Origin: CAYMZZ01 sp044463125
GTDB taxonomy: Bacteria > Bacteroidota > Bacteroidia > Chitinophagales > Chitinophagaceae
NCBI GenBank assembly: GCA_044463125.1
Contig: JBIQMS010000020.1
Coordinates: forward strand, 1 to 64,000
DNA length: 64,000 bases
Direction of reading: 5' to 3'
Below are positions 1 through 9,212 of this stretch, piece after piece; the stretch's first letter is position 1, and every line of letters starts with the position of its first letter. The notes beneath the pieces were generated by a model. It had not been told where the DNA came from, ran no database searches, and saw nothing but the letters and a program-made list of their open reading frames with translations. A program made the translations under genes and the position numbers.

Positions 1-517
1 CCGCGAATATTTTCTGGCGGCCGATAAGGGAACGACAGAGCCGGACAAGAAGCTGGTCAGTAACCGCTCGCTTGTTACCAGTGTGATCTTCCTGCTGGTG
101 AGCCTGGCGATTGTAGTGCTTTTGGCCAAAACGCTTTCACCCACCATCGAAGAAATAATTGTAAGCTATCATTTGCCCAAAGCCCTGGTGGGTATCGTTA
201 TCGCCATCATAATTTTACTTCCCGAGGGGATTGCGGCTGTAATAGCGGCAAGAAACAACAAACTACAAACAAGCCTTAACCTCGCACTGGGATCTGCGCT
301 GGCAAGTATAGGGTTAACCATTCCTGCCGTTTCCATCGTTTCCCATCTTTATGATATGCAGATCATCCTGGGGTTGGATTATTTGTCTATTATCCTGCTC
401 ATGCTTTCTGTGCTCACCGTCATGTTGTCGTTGAATAGTGGTCGAAGCAATGTAGTGTATGGCACCGTGTTGCTGGTGAATTTGATGGCCTTTATATACT
501 TAATTGTTTATCCCTGA
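1..517 (+). CDS. Calcium/proton antiporter, CaCA superfamily (ChaA-like), C-terminal part
   Basis: The frame is open from the left edge to a TGA at 515-517, so only the C-terminal ~171 residues are present. They contain four or five hydrophobic segments. The stretch LLPEGIAAVIAARNN followed by LNLALGSALASIGLTIPAV is the second alpha-repeat typical of CaCA exchangers of the ChaA/CAX type, with the conserved acidic residue in the PEG motif. Members exchange cytoplasmic Ca2+ (sometimes Na+ or K+) for H+ at the inner membrane. An internal GTG at 83 is unlikely to be the true start, because the upstream sequence is in frame. The family call is firm; the ion specificity is inferred. Confidence 0.85.
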   Translation, partial: REYFLAADKGTTEPDKKLVSNRSLVTSVIFLLVSLAIVVLLAKTLSPTIEEIIVSYHLPKALVGIVIAIIILLPEGIAAVIAARNNKLQTSLNLALGSALASIGLTIPAVSIVSHLYDMQIILGLDYLSIILLMLSVLTVMLSLNSGRSNVVYGTVLLVNLMAFIYLIVYP

Positions 518-537
518 TAATTCTATTCCGGGATTTA

Positions 538-1812
538 TCAGGGTTTGGCTACCCTTATCCTCACGGCTCCACTCGCGTTCAAATCTGATGAAAGCAGTAC
601 CTCTGTGGTATTTGTTCCATCGTCCACCAACATCAGGGCTGTATTTGGGGGAATGGCGCCAAGGTTTTCGGCATACATGGCAATCACATTATCGCTGCCT
701 TCGCGTAATTGCAGGGTGAGGCGTATGGGGCTGGCGCTGAGGGTTTGTCGTTCCTGTATCAATGTGCCGTTGAAGTAGATAGAAATGATATCGCCATCAA
801 TGGAGCCATTGTCGTAGAAGCGAAGCTCCACGGTTTTGGATTTTACTTCCAGTTCGTTGATGATGGTGATGCTTCTTTTTTCCAATGCTGAAATACCGGT
901 TGGCGGCAGGCTGTCGCCTGGACTCACTATCGCGATATCGGAAGGGTCATGCAATGTATAGCTCAACTGGTTGCAGGGATTATAGAGCATTACCGAGTCC
1001 ACCACAATACTCCGGTTCTCGCTTTGGTAGTCGAATACAAGCTGGCGGAAATTATTTTTCTGAAATTGTTGTCGAAAACAATCCGCTTCGCTCCTTGGTA
1101 CCCGCAACTGAAAATCCGCAAAGCAGCTTGAGTGGATGGTGAAGCGCTCGGTTTCCGGGTTATAGTCGAGTTGCAGCTCAGCATCCGACAGCAGTTGATC
1201 CATTCTTTCGCGCAAAAGTTCCCGATATTTTTTCTCTGTATTGAGAAAGGAAGTGCGCTTCTGCCATTCCTCCACCGATTCAAACCTTCCCTTTATACGC
1301 CATTTCTCGATGGCATTCACCAGCAGTCCTGCCTGTTCATCGCTACAGGAATACACTTTTGAAATGCGAAACCGGCCCGGCGGGCAATTGAAAGCCCCGG
1401 TGGTATGCACACCTCCCTGGTAGCCCCTGTTCCCATCATTAGCCCATGTTCCCTCTATCACGTATTCGTTGTTGTTCTTGGTAAGGCGGCCATTTAAAAT
1501 CTTGATGCACCAGTTCCAGGTGCCACGTCCGCCATCTTCCACCACTTTGGTTTCTTTGATGCTGATGGTATTTTGTTGTACTTCTCCGGTAAACTCAAGA
1601 CGTACATAGGTACCCGCATTGGTAGTATAGCGGGCAAAGCCATGCAATTGATTGCCGCTGTGCATGATCTTCATGTTCATAGCAAATGACCAGGTGCGGT
1701 CGTTCTGGGTGAGGTAGCCATTCCAGTCGCCCGTCAGGTTTTGGGCCGATAAATAGTTCAGGGTCAAAAGCAGCCCCAACAGCAAACCAGTATGTCGCGG
1801 AAGGAAACGCAT
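538..1812 (-). CDS. Secreted protein of unknown function
   Basis: About 424 aa. I chose the ATG at 1812 because a signal peptide follows directly (MRFLPRHTG, a leucine-rich core, then LSAQN). The longer open frame to 1905 runs through intergenic repeat sequence. The N-terminal half (LTGDWNGYLTQ..., FTGEVQQNTISIKET) looks like a lipocalin-type barrel that scores how a molecule changes a background. The C-terminal ~100 residues (TVELRFYDNGSIDGDIISIYFNG) resemble a beta-sandwich module common at the ends of Bacteroidota secreted proteins. No catalytic motif is visible. It is convergent with the antiporter, with a gap of only ~20 bp. Function unknown. Confidence 0.75.
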   Translation of the reverse strand: MRFLPRHTGLLLGLLLTLNYLSAQNLTGDWNGYLTQNDRTWSFAMNMKIMHSGNQLHGFARYTTNAGTYVRLEFTGEVQQNTISIKETKVVEDGGRGTWNWCIKILNGRLTKNNNEYVIEGTWANDGNRGYQGGVHTTGAFNCPPGRFRISKVYSCSDEQAGLLVNAIEKWRIKGRFESVEEWQKRTSFLNTEKKYRELLRERMDQLLSDAELQLDYNPETERFTIHSSCFADFQLRVPRSEADCFRQQFQKNNFRQLVFDYQSENRSIVVDSVMLYNPCNQLSYTLHDPSDIAIVSPGDSLPPTGISALEKRSITIINELEVKSKTVELRFYDNGSIDGDIISIYFNGTLIQERQTLSASPIRLTLQLREGSDNVIAMYAENLGAIPPNTALMLVDDGTNTTEVLLSSDLNASGAVRIRVAKP

Positions 1813-2115
1813 GGACAATGAATTTACGGAAAAAGTTTTAAGTAGTAAGTAGTAAGTTTTAAGTTTTAAGTGTAGCCAGGCTTGTAACGTTCCATGAAAC
1901 GTCAAAATTTCTTACTATCATCAATTCATCTGCGTATATCTCGGAAAAATCTGCGCAAATCTGCGGGAAACTCATCAGCACTTTAGACAAGTCCTGAGTT
2001 CACGCGACTTTTTACGCAAATTTGCGCTGATATGTTGGTGACTGATCCTATCAATCTTAACAGGACATGATACTTACAACTCAAAACTTATAACTTAAAA
2101 CTTACAGCTTAAAAC
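1813..2115. repeat. Intergenic repeat block (AAGTTTTAAGT and AATCTGCG families)
   Basis: This gap between two minus-strand genes is almost entirely short-word repeat. An outer pair of arms is built from AAGTTTTAAGT/AAGTAGTAAGT words (1838-1870) and the opposite-strand words AACTTACAACTT/AACTTAAAACTT (2067-2130). Between them lies a second inverted pair built from AAATCTGCGCAAATCTGCG (1951-1971) and ACGCAAATTTGCGC (~2014-2028). No ORF is convincing. The right arm ends at the stop codon of the EamA transporter gene. Confidence 0.75.
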
Positions 2116-3114
2116 TTACAACTTACTACTCGATTTAAAAGCTTTATTCACCAAATACACCCCCAGCAGCGTAATGCCTCCGCCCACGGCGATGAAGATG
2201 GTAAGGGGCTCGGCAAATAATGCTGCGCCCAACAATACTGCTACTATGGGATTCACGTAAGCATAGATGGAAGTTTGTTCGGCAGGCAGGCGTTGCAGGG
2301 CATAGATATAGGCGACAAAGGCGATGATGGAACCAAATACCACCAGGAAGGCGATGGATAGCCATGCCTGCCAGGGGATGCTGGCAAAGGGGATTACTTT
2401 ATATACTCCTTGAGTATGCAATATCTGCGTAAGCGCCGTGGTGAGCAGACCGGCGATCACCATCTGCAAGCCCAGGCTTAGATAGGGATTGAAGCGGGCT
2501 GCCTGCTTCTTGGTATAGATGGTGCCAAAGGCCCAGGTCCAGGTAGCAATAAGACTGATGAATATACCGAATCGGAAATCGGGTTTAAGAAAATCGGCGA
2601 TATGTTCGTAGAAGATAATGCAGACTCCACCAAAGCCGAGCAACAATCCTGCGATAGCGCCATTGGGCATACGCGAGCCTTTATTAAACAGGCCAATCAC
2701 CACCAGCCATAGTGGAAAGATGGCTGCCATGATGGAGCCCAGGCCCGCGGAAATATATTGCACACCCCAGGTACTGAGGCCATTGCTCAGCGCGAAGTTG
2801 AGCAGGCTTAAAATGAAAATGTGAATCCATTCGCGGCCTCGTGGCATGGCCGCTCCGCGAGCAATAAAAAAAACAACATAACAAAGACCACCTAAAAATT
2901 GCCGGATACCTGCCAGTTGCAGGGCCGGCATATATTGTACACCCACTTTACTTGCCACCCAGGTAGTACCCCAAAAAAGACATACCAGCGCCAGCGCGAA
3001 TATAGCCCGTGCCCGATCGCCTTTGCGATGAATGGTGAGTGGATTGAATACCGTGAGCCGGCGCAGGTTATCGCCCGACTGTATAAGGATCTTATTAATA
3101 TCGAACCGGGCCAT
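2116..3114 (-). CDS. EamA/DMT-family drug/metabolite transporter
   Basis: 332 aa with about ten hydrophobic segments arranged as two EamA repeats. The first begins ALVCLFWGTTWVASKVG, the classic N-terminal DMT signature. The second repeat starts near residue 180 and ends in PIVAVLLGAALFAEPLTIF, another family hallmark. These inner-membrane permeases export or import amino acids, nucleosides or other small metabolites; the substrate cannot be read from sequence. The ATG at 3114 gives a ~35-residue hydrophilic N-terminal extension, so a later start is possible. It lies 53 bp downstream of purH on the same strand. Confidence 0.88.
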   Translation of the reverse strand: MARFDINKILIQSGDNLRRLTVFNPLTIHRKGDRARAIFALALVCLFWGTTWVASKVGVQYMPALQLAGIRQFLGGLCYVVFFIARGAAMPRGREWIHIFILSLLNFALSNGLSTWGVQYISAGLGSIMAAIFPLWLVVIGLFNKGSRMPNGAIAGLLLGFGGVCIIFYEHIADFLKPDFRFGIFISLIATWTWAFGTIYTKKQAARFNPYLSLGLQMVIAGLLTTALTQILHTQGVYKVIPFASIPWQAWLSIAFLVVFGSIIAFVAYIYALQRLPAEQTSIYAYVNPIVAVLLGAALFAEPLTIFIAVGGGITLLGVYLVNKAFKSSSKL

Positions 3115-3167
3115 ACCAGGTGCATGAGCCGGCTATACCGAACCGGTGCGGTTGCTGTTTACAACAA

Positions 3168-4697
3168 TCAGTGTTTAAAATGGCGCATACCGGTAATTAC
3201 CATGGCAAGACCGTTTGCCTGGCAGTACTCTATGGAATCCTTGTCGCGAATGCTGCCCCCGGGCTGAATGAAAGCCACAATGCCCGCTTCATGACCCAAC
3301 TGCACACAATCATTAAAGGGGAAGAAGGCATCGCTGGCCATTACGGCTCCCTTCAAATCAAACTCAAACTGCCTGGCTTTTTCCACCGCCTGGCGCAGCG
3401 CATCAATACGGCTGGTTTGTCCGCAACCCTTTCCGATCAATTGCCGGTCTTTGACCAGCGCGATGGCATTCGACTTGAGATGTTTGCAGATAAGGTTGGC
3501 GAACTGCAGGTCCTGCTTCTCCGCTTCCGTGGTTTCGCGGCCACCGCTTTCTTTCCATTCGCTATAATTACCTTCGTCCGTTCCCTGTACCAACACGCCG
3601 TTCAGTACCGACTTGTACTGGTTGTTGTTGCCGGCATTCTCTTTCATTTGCAAGAGGATGCGGTTCTTTTTGGAGCGAAGGATGCTGAGTGCATCTTCAT
3701 CGAAGGCAGGGGCGATGAGTACTTCAAAGAAAATTTCGTTGATGGCTTCGGCCGTGGCTTTATCAATGCTGCCATTGCAAACCAGCACGCCGCCAAAGGC
3801 GCTTTCAGGGTCGCCTGCCAGGGCGCTATCCCAGCTTTGCTTTACGCTAGCCCGGCTGGCCACGCCACATACATTGGTATGTTTGATGATAGCGAATGTA
3901 TAGTCGGTTTGTTTTTCGCTGCGCGGAAATTCGCGAATCAGTTGCCAGGCCGCGTCCACATCCACGAGGTTGTTATAAGAAAGTTCCTTGCCATTGAGCT
4001 GATCGAAAATTTCTTCGAGCCTACCATAGAAGGTTCCACTTTGATGTGGGTTCTCGCCATAGCGCATGATCTTGGGCTGCGGAATGGAGGCGAGGAAATA
4101 GTCGCCCCCTTCGGCTGTGAAATAATGAGCGATGGCCACATCGTAATGCGCCACGATGCCAAAGGCTCGGGCAGCAAACTGGCGACGTTGCTCCAGGCTG
4201 GTTTCTCCCTGCTGCACTTTTAGTATCTCCACAATTTCCGCATACTGATTCTTGGCGGAAACCACCAGCACATCTTTATGATTTTTGGCGGCGGCACGGA
4301 TCATGCTGGGGCCACCGATATCTATTTTTTCTATGATCAGTTTTTCCTCACTGGTTTGGGCTACGGTTTCTTCAAAGGGATAAAGATCCACCACCACCAT
4401 ATCAATTTCAGGTATATTGAACTCCTGCATTTCGCGCTGATCCGATTCCAGGTCGCGGCGACCCAGGATGCCGCCGAATACCGAGGGGTGCAGGGTTTTT
4501 ACCCGTCCGCCCAGTATGGACGGATAATGCGTCAACTCTTCCACCGGCACCACTTTAATGCCCAGGCCTTCGATAAACTGCTGGGTTCCACCGGTAGAAT
4601 AGATGGTAACGCCCAGGGACTGCAATTGCTTTACCAGGGGTTCCAGTCCATCTTTATAGAATACGGAAATAAGGGCTGACTGAATTCTTTTTTGCAT
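3168..4697 (-). CDS. purH: Bifunctional AICAR formyltransferase / IMP cyclohydrolase
   Basis: 509 aa, the usual PurH length. It catalyses the last two steps of de novo purine synthesis, AICAR to FAICAR to IMP, in the cytoplasm. The N-terminal MGS-like cyclohydrolase domain opens with ALISVFYKDGLEPLVKQL and carries STGGT and GGRVKTLHPSVFGGIL. The C-terminal transformylase domain contains RYGENPHQ and ends QLGHEAGIVAFIQPGGSIRD. It starts at the ATG at 4697, 72 bp downstream of comEC and upstream of the EamA transporter gene, all on the minus strand, so a shared transcript is plausible. Confidence 0.97.
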   Translation of the reverse strand: MQKRIQSALISVFYKDGLEPLVKQLQSLGVTIYSTGGTQQFIEGLGIKVVPVEELTHYPSILGGRVKTLHPSVFGGILGRRDLESDQREMQEFNIPEIDMVVVDLYPFEETVAQTSEEKLIIEKIDIGGPSMIRAAAKNHKDVLVVSAKNQYAEIVEILKVQQGETSLEQRRQFAARAFGIVAHYDVAIAHYFTAEGGDYFLASIPQPKIMRYGENPHQSGTFYGRLEEIFDQLNGKELSYNNLVDVDAAWQLIREFPRSEKQTDYTFAIIKHTNVCGVASRASVKQSWDSALAGDPESAFGGVLVCNGSIDKATAEAINEIFFEVLIAPAFDEDALSILRSKKNRILLQMKENAGNNNQYKSVLNGVLVQGTDEGNYSEWKESGGRETTEAEKQDLQFANLICKHLKSNAIALVKDRQLIGKGCGQTSRIDALRQAVEKARQFEFDLKGAVMASDAFFPFNDCVQLGHEAGIVAFIQPGGSIRDKDSIEYCQANGLAMVITGMRHFKH

Positions 4698-4769
4698 ACT
4701 GAAGAAGTTGAAAGTGCGGGCAAGTGATCGTTTGGGGCAGGCCCCGTAAATATGAGGCGCAAAGGTAAG

Positions 4770-6860
4770 TTACCGGCACCGCAATGCAAAGGCGCCATCG
4801 GTTCGTATATCATGAAATTTCAATCTCCGCTCTTTCGCGAAGCTGCGCCAGCGGCGAACCATAGCCGGGGACAGACTTCCATCGGCCAGGATGGCTGGAA
4901 TGGGAAAATGGATGCTGGAATCGCGGGGTGGTGGCCCTGCTCCGGCTTGTAGCCAGAGCAGGTCAGCGCTACTTACCGGATTGGCAGGCCAGGGTTTCCG
5001 GAGAATCAGCACTTTCGTTGGGCCGAGCCGCAGAGCTTCGGGCCATTTTTGGTATCCTGGAGGGAGTGTATCCGTTTTTCTCAGCCCAACCCTTGCACCA
5101 TGAATTTGAAATCGATAATTGAGAGCGCCCATACCGGCAGTATCCTGTTGCAGGATGAAATAACGGCCATCATACAGAAAATCGCTCACCGTATGGCCCG
5201 TCAGGGCAAATACCCGCCATTCGCGCTGCTGCAGTTCCTGTTGTCGTTGCCAATAACCGTAAACAGATAATACCAGCAAGCTCACCGGCACCAATCGCCA
5301 GCACCACTTCTTTTTCCAGAGCAAGGCCGCGCATACGGCCGTTAATAGAATGTACAGGAGGACGACCTGCAGCTCGCTTAACCGAATGCCACTGCTGAGC
5401 GCATAGGGCAACTGGCTAATCAGTTGTACGACATTGTTCATAAGCCGTATACCCTGGTGAAGGCCATAACCAATCCATGCCGCGAACCAGGGTAATGGAG
5501 CCGCCGCACACAAAATAATGGCCGCCATCAGCAATGTACTTGACAAGGGTACACAAACCAGGTTGGCGAGGAGAAAATAATTGGGGAACTGGTGAAAGTG
5601 ATAGAGACAAAGCGGAAGGGTGAGTACCTGGGCGCTCAGGGTAACGGCATTCATTTGCCATAGTTTGTCTAACCACTTCTGAGGAATATACCAGCTTCGG
5701 TAGATTGGTTGCTGGTAGAGTGCAAGGCTCAGCACAGCGGTATAAGAAAGTTGAAAACCTATATCCCAGAGCCAGAAGGGATGATACAGCAGTAATAACA
5801 AAGCCGAGGCAGCCAGGTTGTTGAGAGTTTGCGCGCGCCTGCCTGTTGTTTCGCCCAGCAACAGGAAGCTAAACATCACCGCCGAGCGTACAACGGAGGG
5901 CTGAGCGCCGGCAAGAAGACTGAATAGCCATAGTCCGGAAAGGATGAGCATAAACCGCAGCCATCGCCCGCGACCACGCCGTGGCAGTGCTCTGGTAAAA
6001 AGGCGGAGGATCCAGTAAATAAGGCCGAGGTGCAAACCTGATATGGCTATTATATGTACCACGCCGGTATCGGCATATTGTTGCAGGAGGTTTTTGTCGA
6101 GATCGTCTTTGTATCCGATCAGCAGGGCTTCGGCCAGGCCAGCCGCTCTTGCATCAGGTATATAGGTTCGAAGGATATGCAATACTTTCTTGCGGATTCC
6201 TTCAAGCATTACCCGAAAGCGGGCTGGCTCCTTGCGAGGGAGCAGTTGCCAATCGCTGCCACGAAGAAAAGCCTGATGGGTGGTGCCATCGAATAAACAA
6301 AAGCGCTGGTAATTGAACTGGCCGGGATTAGCCGGCGCATTTATTAGCTCCGGTCGCCGCCTGAGCAGAATCCATTGGCCAGGTTGCATTTGCTTCCATT
6401 GCAGGCTATCGATTTCGTTTTTGCTGAAATAGAGCAGCAGTTTTCCCTTCGCAGCTTGCAGTTGCCCTTCAGGATTCGTAGTAAACATTACGGATGCCAG
6501 GCATTTCCATGATTTCTCCCGCGGCAGAGGCGACTCAGCGATGCGAACCAGTACGGCTCCCTGTGAAGGCTGCCGGCCCAGCCATTGCGGGTGTTGCCGG
6601 ATATCTGCCGCATGGCAGGCCAGGGCGCCCAGAGAGAGGAAGATGAGGTTCATGAGCAGCCCAAACAGGAACCCCCATTTGTATTTCCAATAAGCAGGCC
6701 GAAGGAAAAATGCCAGGAATAGCAGGATGCATGTCGTTAACAGCAATAAGGGGTACAGGTATGGAAATTGGACTTCCCACTGCAGCCAGATGCCGGCGAC
6801 GCCGGGAATCAGCAGACGAAGGGCGGGTATGCTTTTCCATTGAGCTGCCAGGGTATGCAT
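4770..6860 (-). CDS. comEC: ComEC/Rec2-family DNA-uptake membrane protein
   Basis: About 696 aa. The ATG at 6860 is preferred over an upstream in-frame TTG at 6866. An N-terminal DUF4131-like region with membrane segments is followed by a soluble OB-like part and then the Competence domain, with IAISGLHLGLIYWILRLF, GAQPSVVRSAVMFSFLLLG and many transmembrane helices. ComEC forms the inner-membrane channel for single-stranded DNA during natural transformation. The C-terminal ~160 residues sit where many homologues carry a metallo-beta-lactamase-like nuclease domain, but I see no HxHxDH motif, so that part looks degenerate or replaced. Confidence 0.92.
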   Translation of the reverse strand: MHTLAAQWKSIPALRLLIPGVAGIWLQWEVQFPYLYPLLLLTTCILLFLAFFLRPAYWKYKWGFLFGLLMNLIFLSLGALACHAADIRQHPQWLGRQPSQGAVLVRIAESPLPREKSWKCLASVMFTTNPEGQLQAAKGKLLLYFSKNEIDSLQWKQMQPGQWILLRRRPELINAPANPGQFNYQRFCLFDGTTHQAFLRGSDWQLLPRKEPARFRVMLEGIRKKVLHILRTYIPDARAAGLAEALLIGYKDDLDKNLLQQYADTGVVHIIAISGLHLGLIYWILRLFTRALPRRGRGRWLRFMLILSGLWLFSLLAGAQPSVVRSAVMFSFLLLGETTGRRAQTLNNLAASALLLLLYHPFWLWDIGFQLSYTAVLSLALYQQPIYRSWYIPQKWLDKLWQMNAVTLSAQVLTLPLCLYHFHQFPNYFLLANLVCVPLSSTLLMAAIILCAAAPLPWFAAWIGYGLHQGIRLMNNVVQLISQLPYALSSGIRLSELQVVLLYILLTAVCAALLWKKKWCWRLVPVSLLVLSVYGYWQRQQELQQREWRVFALTGHTVSDFLYDGRYFILQQDTAGMGALNYRFQIHGARVGLRKTDTLPPGYQKWPEALRLGPTKVLILRKPWPANPVSSADLLWLQAGAGPPPRDSSIHFPIPAILADGSLSPAMVRRWRSFAKERRLKFHDIRTDGAFALRCR

Positions 6861-7202
6861 GTTCAATAATGAGCCGCCCCGGCTTCAAAACCATGGGAAA
6901 AAAAGCGGAAGAATTCCGAAAAAAACGACGTGGATTCAATTCCCCCAAAAATCATCCTTTTTTACCCCCTGAATCCACCCTTTTTACCCCGTGTTTTTCG
7001 GGGATATTTAACCCGTTTTTTCCCGGCTTTTTCACGGTTTTTTACCCATTTTTTTCACGTACTTTGTTGGTTTTCTTACTGGTATAAATAATTTTAATTT
7101 GTAATTGATTGATTACGTATTTCTTGTAGCCGATCCGCGTTTTTTCCGCCTTTAGTTTTAGCACGCAAATGAATTTTCATTCATCATTTAAAACTTAAGG
7201 CA
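6861..7202. other. Divergent intergenic region with T-rich leader
   Basis: This gap lies between comEC (minus) and the 160-aa gene (plus). The plus strand from ~6950 to 7060 is a run of degenerate TTTTTACCCC-like words, strongly pyrimidine-biased. It is followed by AT-rich sequence (TATAAATAATTTTAATTTG, 7082-7100) that could hold the promoter of the downstream gene. I see no gene, and no exact copy of the consensus Bacteroidota promoter (TTTG, ~19 bp, TAnnTTTG). Confidence 0.5.
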
Positions 7203-7685
7203 ATGGTTAAGACTCAAAAAAAATCAGTAAAAGTTGGCAAATTAGTGGGCAGTGCCCATGTGGACGCGGCAATCCGTAATTACAAGCAGGAGCGCTGGGT
7301 GCACAATTCCCGGAGGTTGGGTAAGGAAGATTCACTCAGCGTTTGGTACAGCCTGGAGGAATTGCAGGAGTTTTTTGAAATGGCCCGCGAGAATGGCGCC
7401 GATGGCATTCGCCTCTATTTTGGCGCGTATGATGCGGATTATACCGAGCAACCCCTATATGCAGGGCGGCAGACCGTGATGCTGGTAGCGACAAAGAACC
7501 GACCCACGGAAGATGGCTGTTATGATAAAGATATTTATGTGCAAACCGAGAAGGGTTCAGATATCCTGGCATATAATGCAGGAAGAATGTGTCCTCCCAT
7601 TTGTACAGGCTTTGGTGATGATGATTTTGGCGGTATAGGTATCACCATAGTTGATAAAGGAACGGAAGGCCTGATTGTGGCATAA
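7203..7685 (+). CDS. Conserved unknown protein, 160 aa
   Basis: A small soluble protein with no signal peptide or membrane segment. It begins MVKTQKKSVKVGKLVGSAHVD, has a middle part WYSLEELQEFFEMARENGADGIRLYFGAYD, and ends with a cysteine-containing segment GRMCPPICTG followed by an acidic, glycine-rich tail. It forms a single-gene unit: a 340-bp leader precedes it and a clear intrinsic terminator begins ~29 bp after its stop. I do not recognise a family with a known function. The EELQEFFEMARENGADGIRLYFGAY segment suggests an alpha/beta fold, but that is only an impression. Confidence 0.8.
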   Translation: MVKTQKKSVKVGKLVGSAHVDAAIRNYKQERWVHNSRRLGKEDSLSVWYSLEELQEFFEMARENGADGIRLYFGAYDADYTEQPLYAGRQTVMLVATKNRPTEDGCYDKDIYVQTEKGSDILAYNAGRMCPPICTGFGDDDFGGIGITIVDKGTEGLIVA

Positions 7686-7713
7686 ATGTGCTTGTTCTGA
7701 TTCCAGGAAAACC

Positions 7714-7749
7714 ATGACCTCCCTATTTCTTAGGGAGGTCATTTTTTTT
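7714..7749 (+). terminator. Intrinsic terminator after the 160-aa gene
   Basis: An 11-bp perfect stem (ATGACCTCCCT / AGGGAGGTCAT) closes a 7-nt loop and is followed by a run of eight T. It separates the 160-aa gene from the membrane protein/kinase operon. It lies inside the over-long reading frame that begins at 7675, which supports the later start at 7783 for that gene. Confidence 0.92.
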
Positions 7750-7782
7750 AGCTATGCTTATTCAATAAATTCGCCGAGGCCT

Positions 7783-8436
7783 ATGCCTGCATTTCCAATT
7801 TATATCTATTTCCTGGCTGCGAGCTTTCTCGTAAGTAATGTTGTTTTCTTTACACGGCGATATCCTGAATTTTATTTGCGCCTATTTCCTTTCTTCCTTT
7901 TGTCGACACTTGCTGTGGAAGTCATGGGAAATATTATGGAATCAAGTGGCCAGACGAATATCCATATCTATAACTACTTCACCACCTTTGAATTTTGCTT
8001 TTATTTGTTTGTTCTCGCACAAATGATTGAAAGCAAGAAAGCAAAAAGACTTATCTATTGGACAATACCACTTTATGTTGTTGCCAGTGTGATCAATATT
8101 GAGTTTGTGATACAGCCCCGGAGGTTTCATACCATTACCTATGCCCTTGGATGCTTATTGCTGGTAATTGGATCCATAGCATACTTTCTGGAGCTTTTCA
8201 GACGGCCTAAATCGGTGAAGCTTGTTTCCACACCAGCTTTCTGGATTTGTTCTGGATTGCTATTCTTCTATTGTAGTAGTTTTCCATTATTTGGTCTTGC
8301 CAATTTCTGGGCCGATATCTCGCCGGCAATTATTAGAAATTTTGCCGCAATAATATCACTATTAAATGTGTTCCTTTACACTTTGTTTTCTATAGCCTTC
8401 CTATGCAGAATGAAAAGCCGGAAATATATTTCATAA
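7783..8436 (+). CDS. Integral membrane protein of unknown function upstream of a sensor kinase
   Basis: About 217 aa with six or seven hydrophobic segments and short charged loops (RRYPEFYLRL, ESKKAKR, RRPKSVK), ending in the basic tail CRMKSRKYIS. The ATG at 7783 is chosen because the longer frame back to 7675 would run through the terminator. Its 3' end overlaps the start of the histidine kinase by 34 bp, so the two are almost certainly translated from one message. A role as the sensing partner of the kinase, which has no sensor domain of its own, is an inference from this overlap. No conserved catalytic residues were seen. Confidence 0.8.
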   Translation: MPAFPIYIYFLAASFLVSNVVFFTRRYPEFYLRLFPFFLLSTLAVEVMGNIMESSGQTNIHIYNYFTTFEFCFYLFVLAQMIESKKAKRLIYWTIPLYVVASVINIEFVIQPRRFHTITYALGCLLLVIGSIAYFLELFRRPKSVKLVSTPAFWICSGLLFFYCSSFPLFGLANFWADISPAIIRNFAAIISLLNVFLYTLFSIAFLCRMKSRKYIS

Positions 8437-9209
8437 TTGTCGTCGGCATCATGCTGGGACTGATCCTGGTGGGATTTATTATCACCATCCTGCTGCTGTA
8501 TCAGCGAAGACAACAGCGGCAGGAACAGGAACTGCAACGATTGAGAGATGCCTATGAAAAGGAAGAGTTGAGATCACAACTGGAAATACAGGAGAATACC
8601 TTTAAGACCATTGCGCAGGAGCTGCATGATAATATCGGGCAGATGCTGTCGGTGGTAAAGCTTTCGCTTTCTGTATTACCGATTGAAAAGGAGCATAAGG
8701 CTTTTGAGCAAATTGAAAACAGCCGGCAGATGCTCAATAAGGCCATCTTCGATTTATCGAACCTCACCAAGAGCCTGCATACCGATCGTATTGCGCAGGT
8801 AGGTTTGGTAGACAGTATCCGTTTTGAGTGCGCGGCCATTTCCAAAACGGGCATTGTTTCGGTTCGTTTTGATGTGTTGGGCGATGAAATTGTCCAGGAT
8901 GACCAAAAATCCATTTTCCTCTTTCGCATATTCCAGGAAGCGCTGAACAACGCGCTGAAGCATGCCCAGGCCACCGAAGTAATGGTGACCCTGAACTACC
9001 TGGATGAGGATTTTACCATGGAAATCAGCGACAACGGCAGGGGCTTTGATGTGGCCGAAAAGCGGGAATCGGCCGATTCTTTCAGTGGTGTCGGATTAAA
9101 AAGTATTTTTAACCGCGCGAAACTGATCGGTGCGCAATTGCGGATCGACAGTAAGCCCGGAGAAGGCACACGCGTACTGATTGAATTACCCTTGCAAGAG
9201 GCAGATTAA
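8403..9209 (+). CDS. NarL-type sensor histidine kinase, one membrane anchor
   Basis: 268 aa. A single transmembrane helix (residues ~9-33) is followed by a short coiled linker (RRQQRQEQELQRLRDAYEKEE), a HisKA_3 dimerisation domain with phospho-acceptor His75 in AQELHDNIGQMLS, and a HATPase_c domain with the N-box FQEALNNALKHA and a G-box DNGRGF. There is no periplasmic sensor, so it must sense through the membrane or through a partner such as the overlapping upstream membrane protein. The response regulator gene follows after 3 bp. The signal is unknown. Confidence 0.92.
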   Translation: MQNEKPEIYFIIVVGIMLGLILVGFIITILLLYQRRQQRQEQELQRLRDAYEKEELRSQLEIQENTFKTIAQELHDNIGQMLSVVKLSLSVLPIEKEHKAFEQIENSRQMLNKAIFDLSNLTKSLHTDRIAQVGLVDSIRFECAAISKTGIVSVRFDVLGDEIVQDDQKSIFLFRIFQEALNNALKHAQATEVMVTLNYLDEDFTMEISDNGRGFDVAEKRESADSFSGVGLKSIFNRAKLIGAQLRIDSKPGEGTRVLIELPLQEAD

Positions 9210-9212
9210 CCC

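Noticed and set aside
3120..4223. Long plus-strand frame opposite purH
   Set aside because: Antisense shadow of a clear purH coding region.
7082..7100. Possible promoter of the 160-aa gene
   Set aside because: AT-rich but spacing and sequence do not match the Bacteroidota -33/-7 consensus, so not called as a feature.
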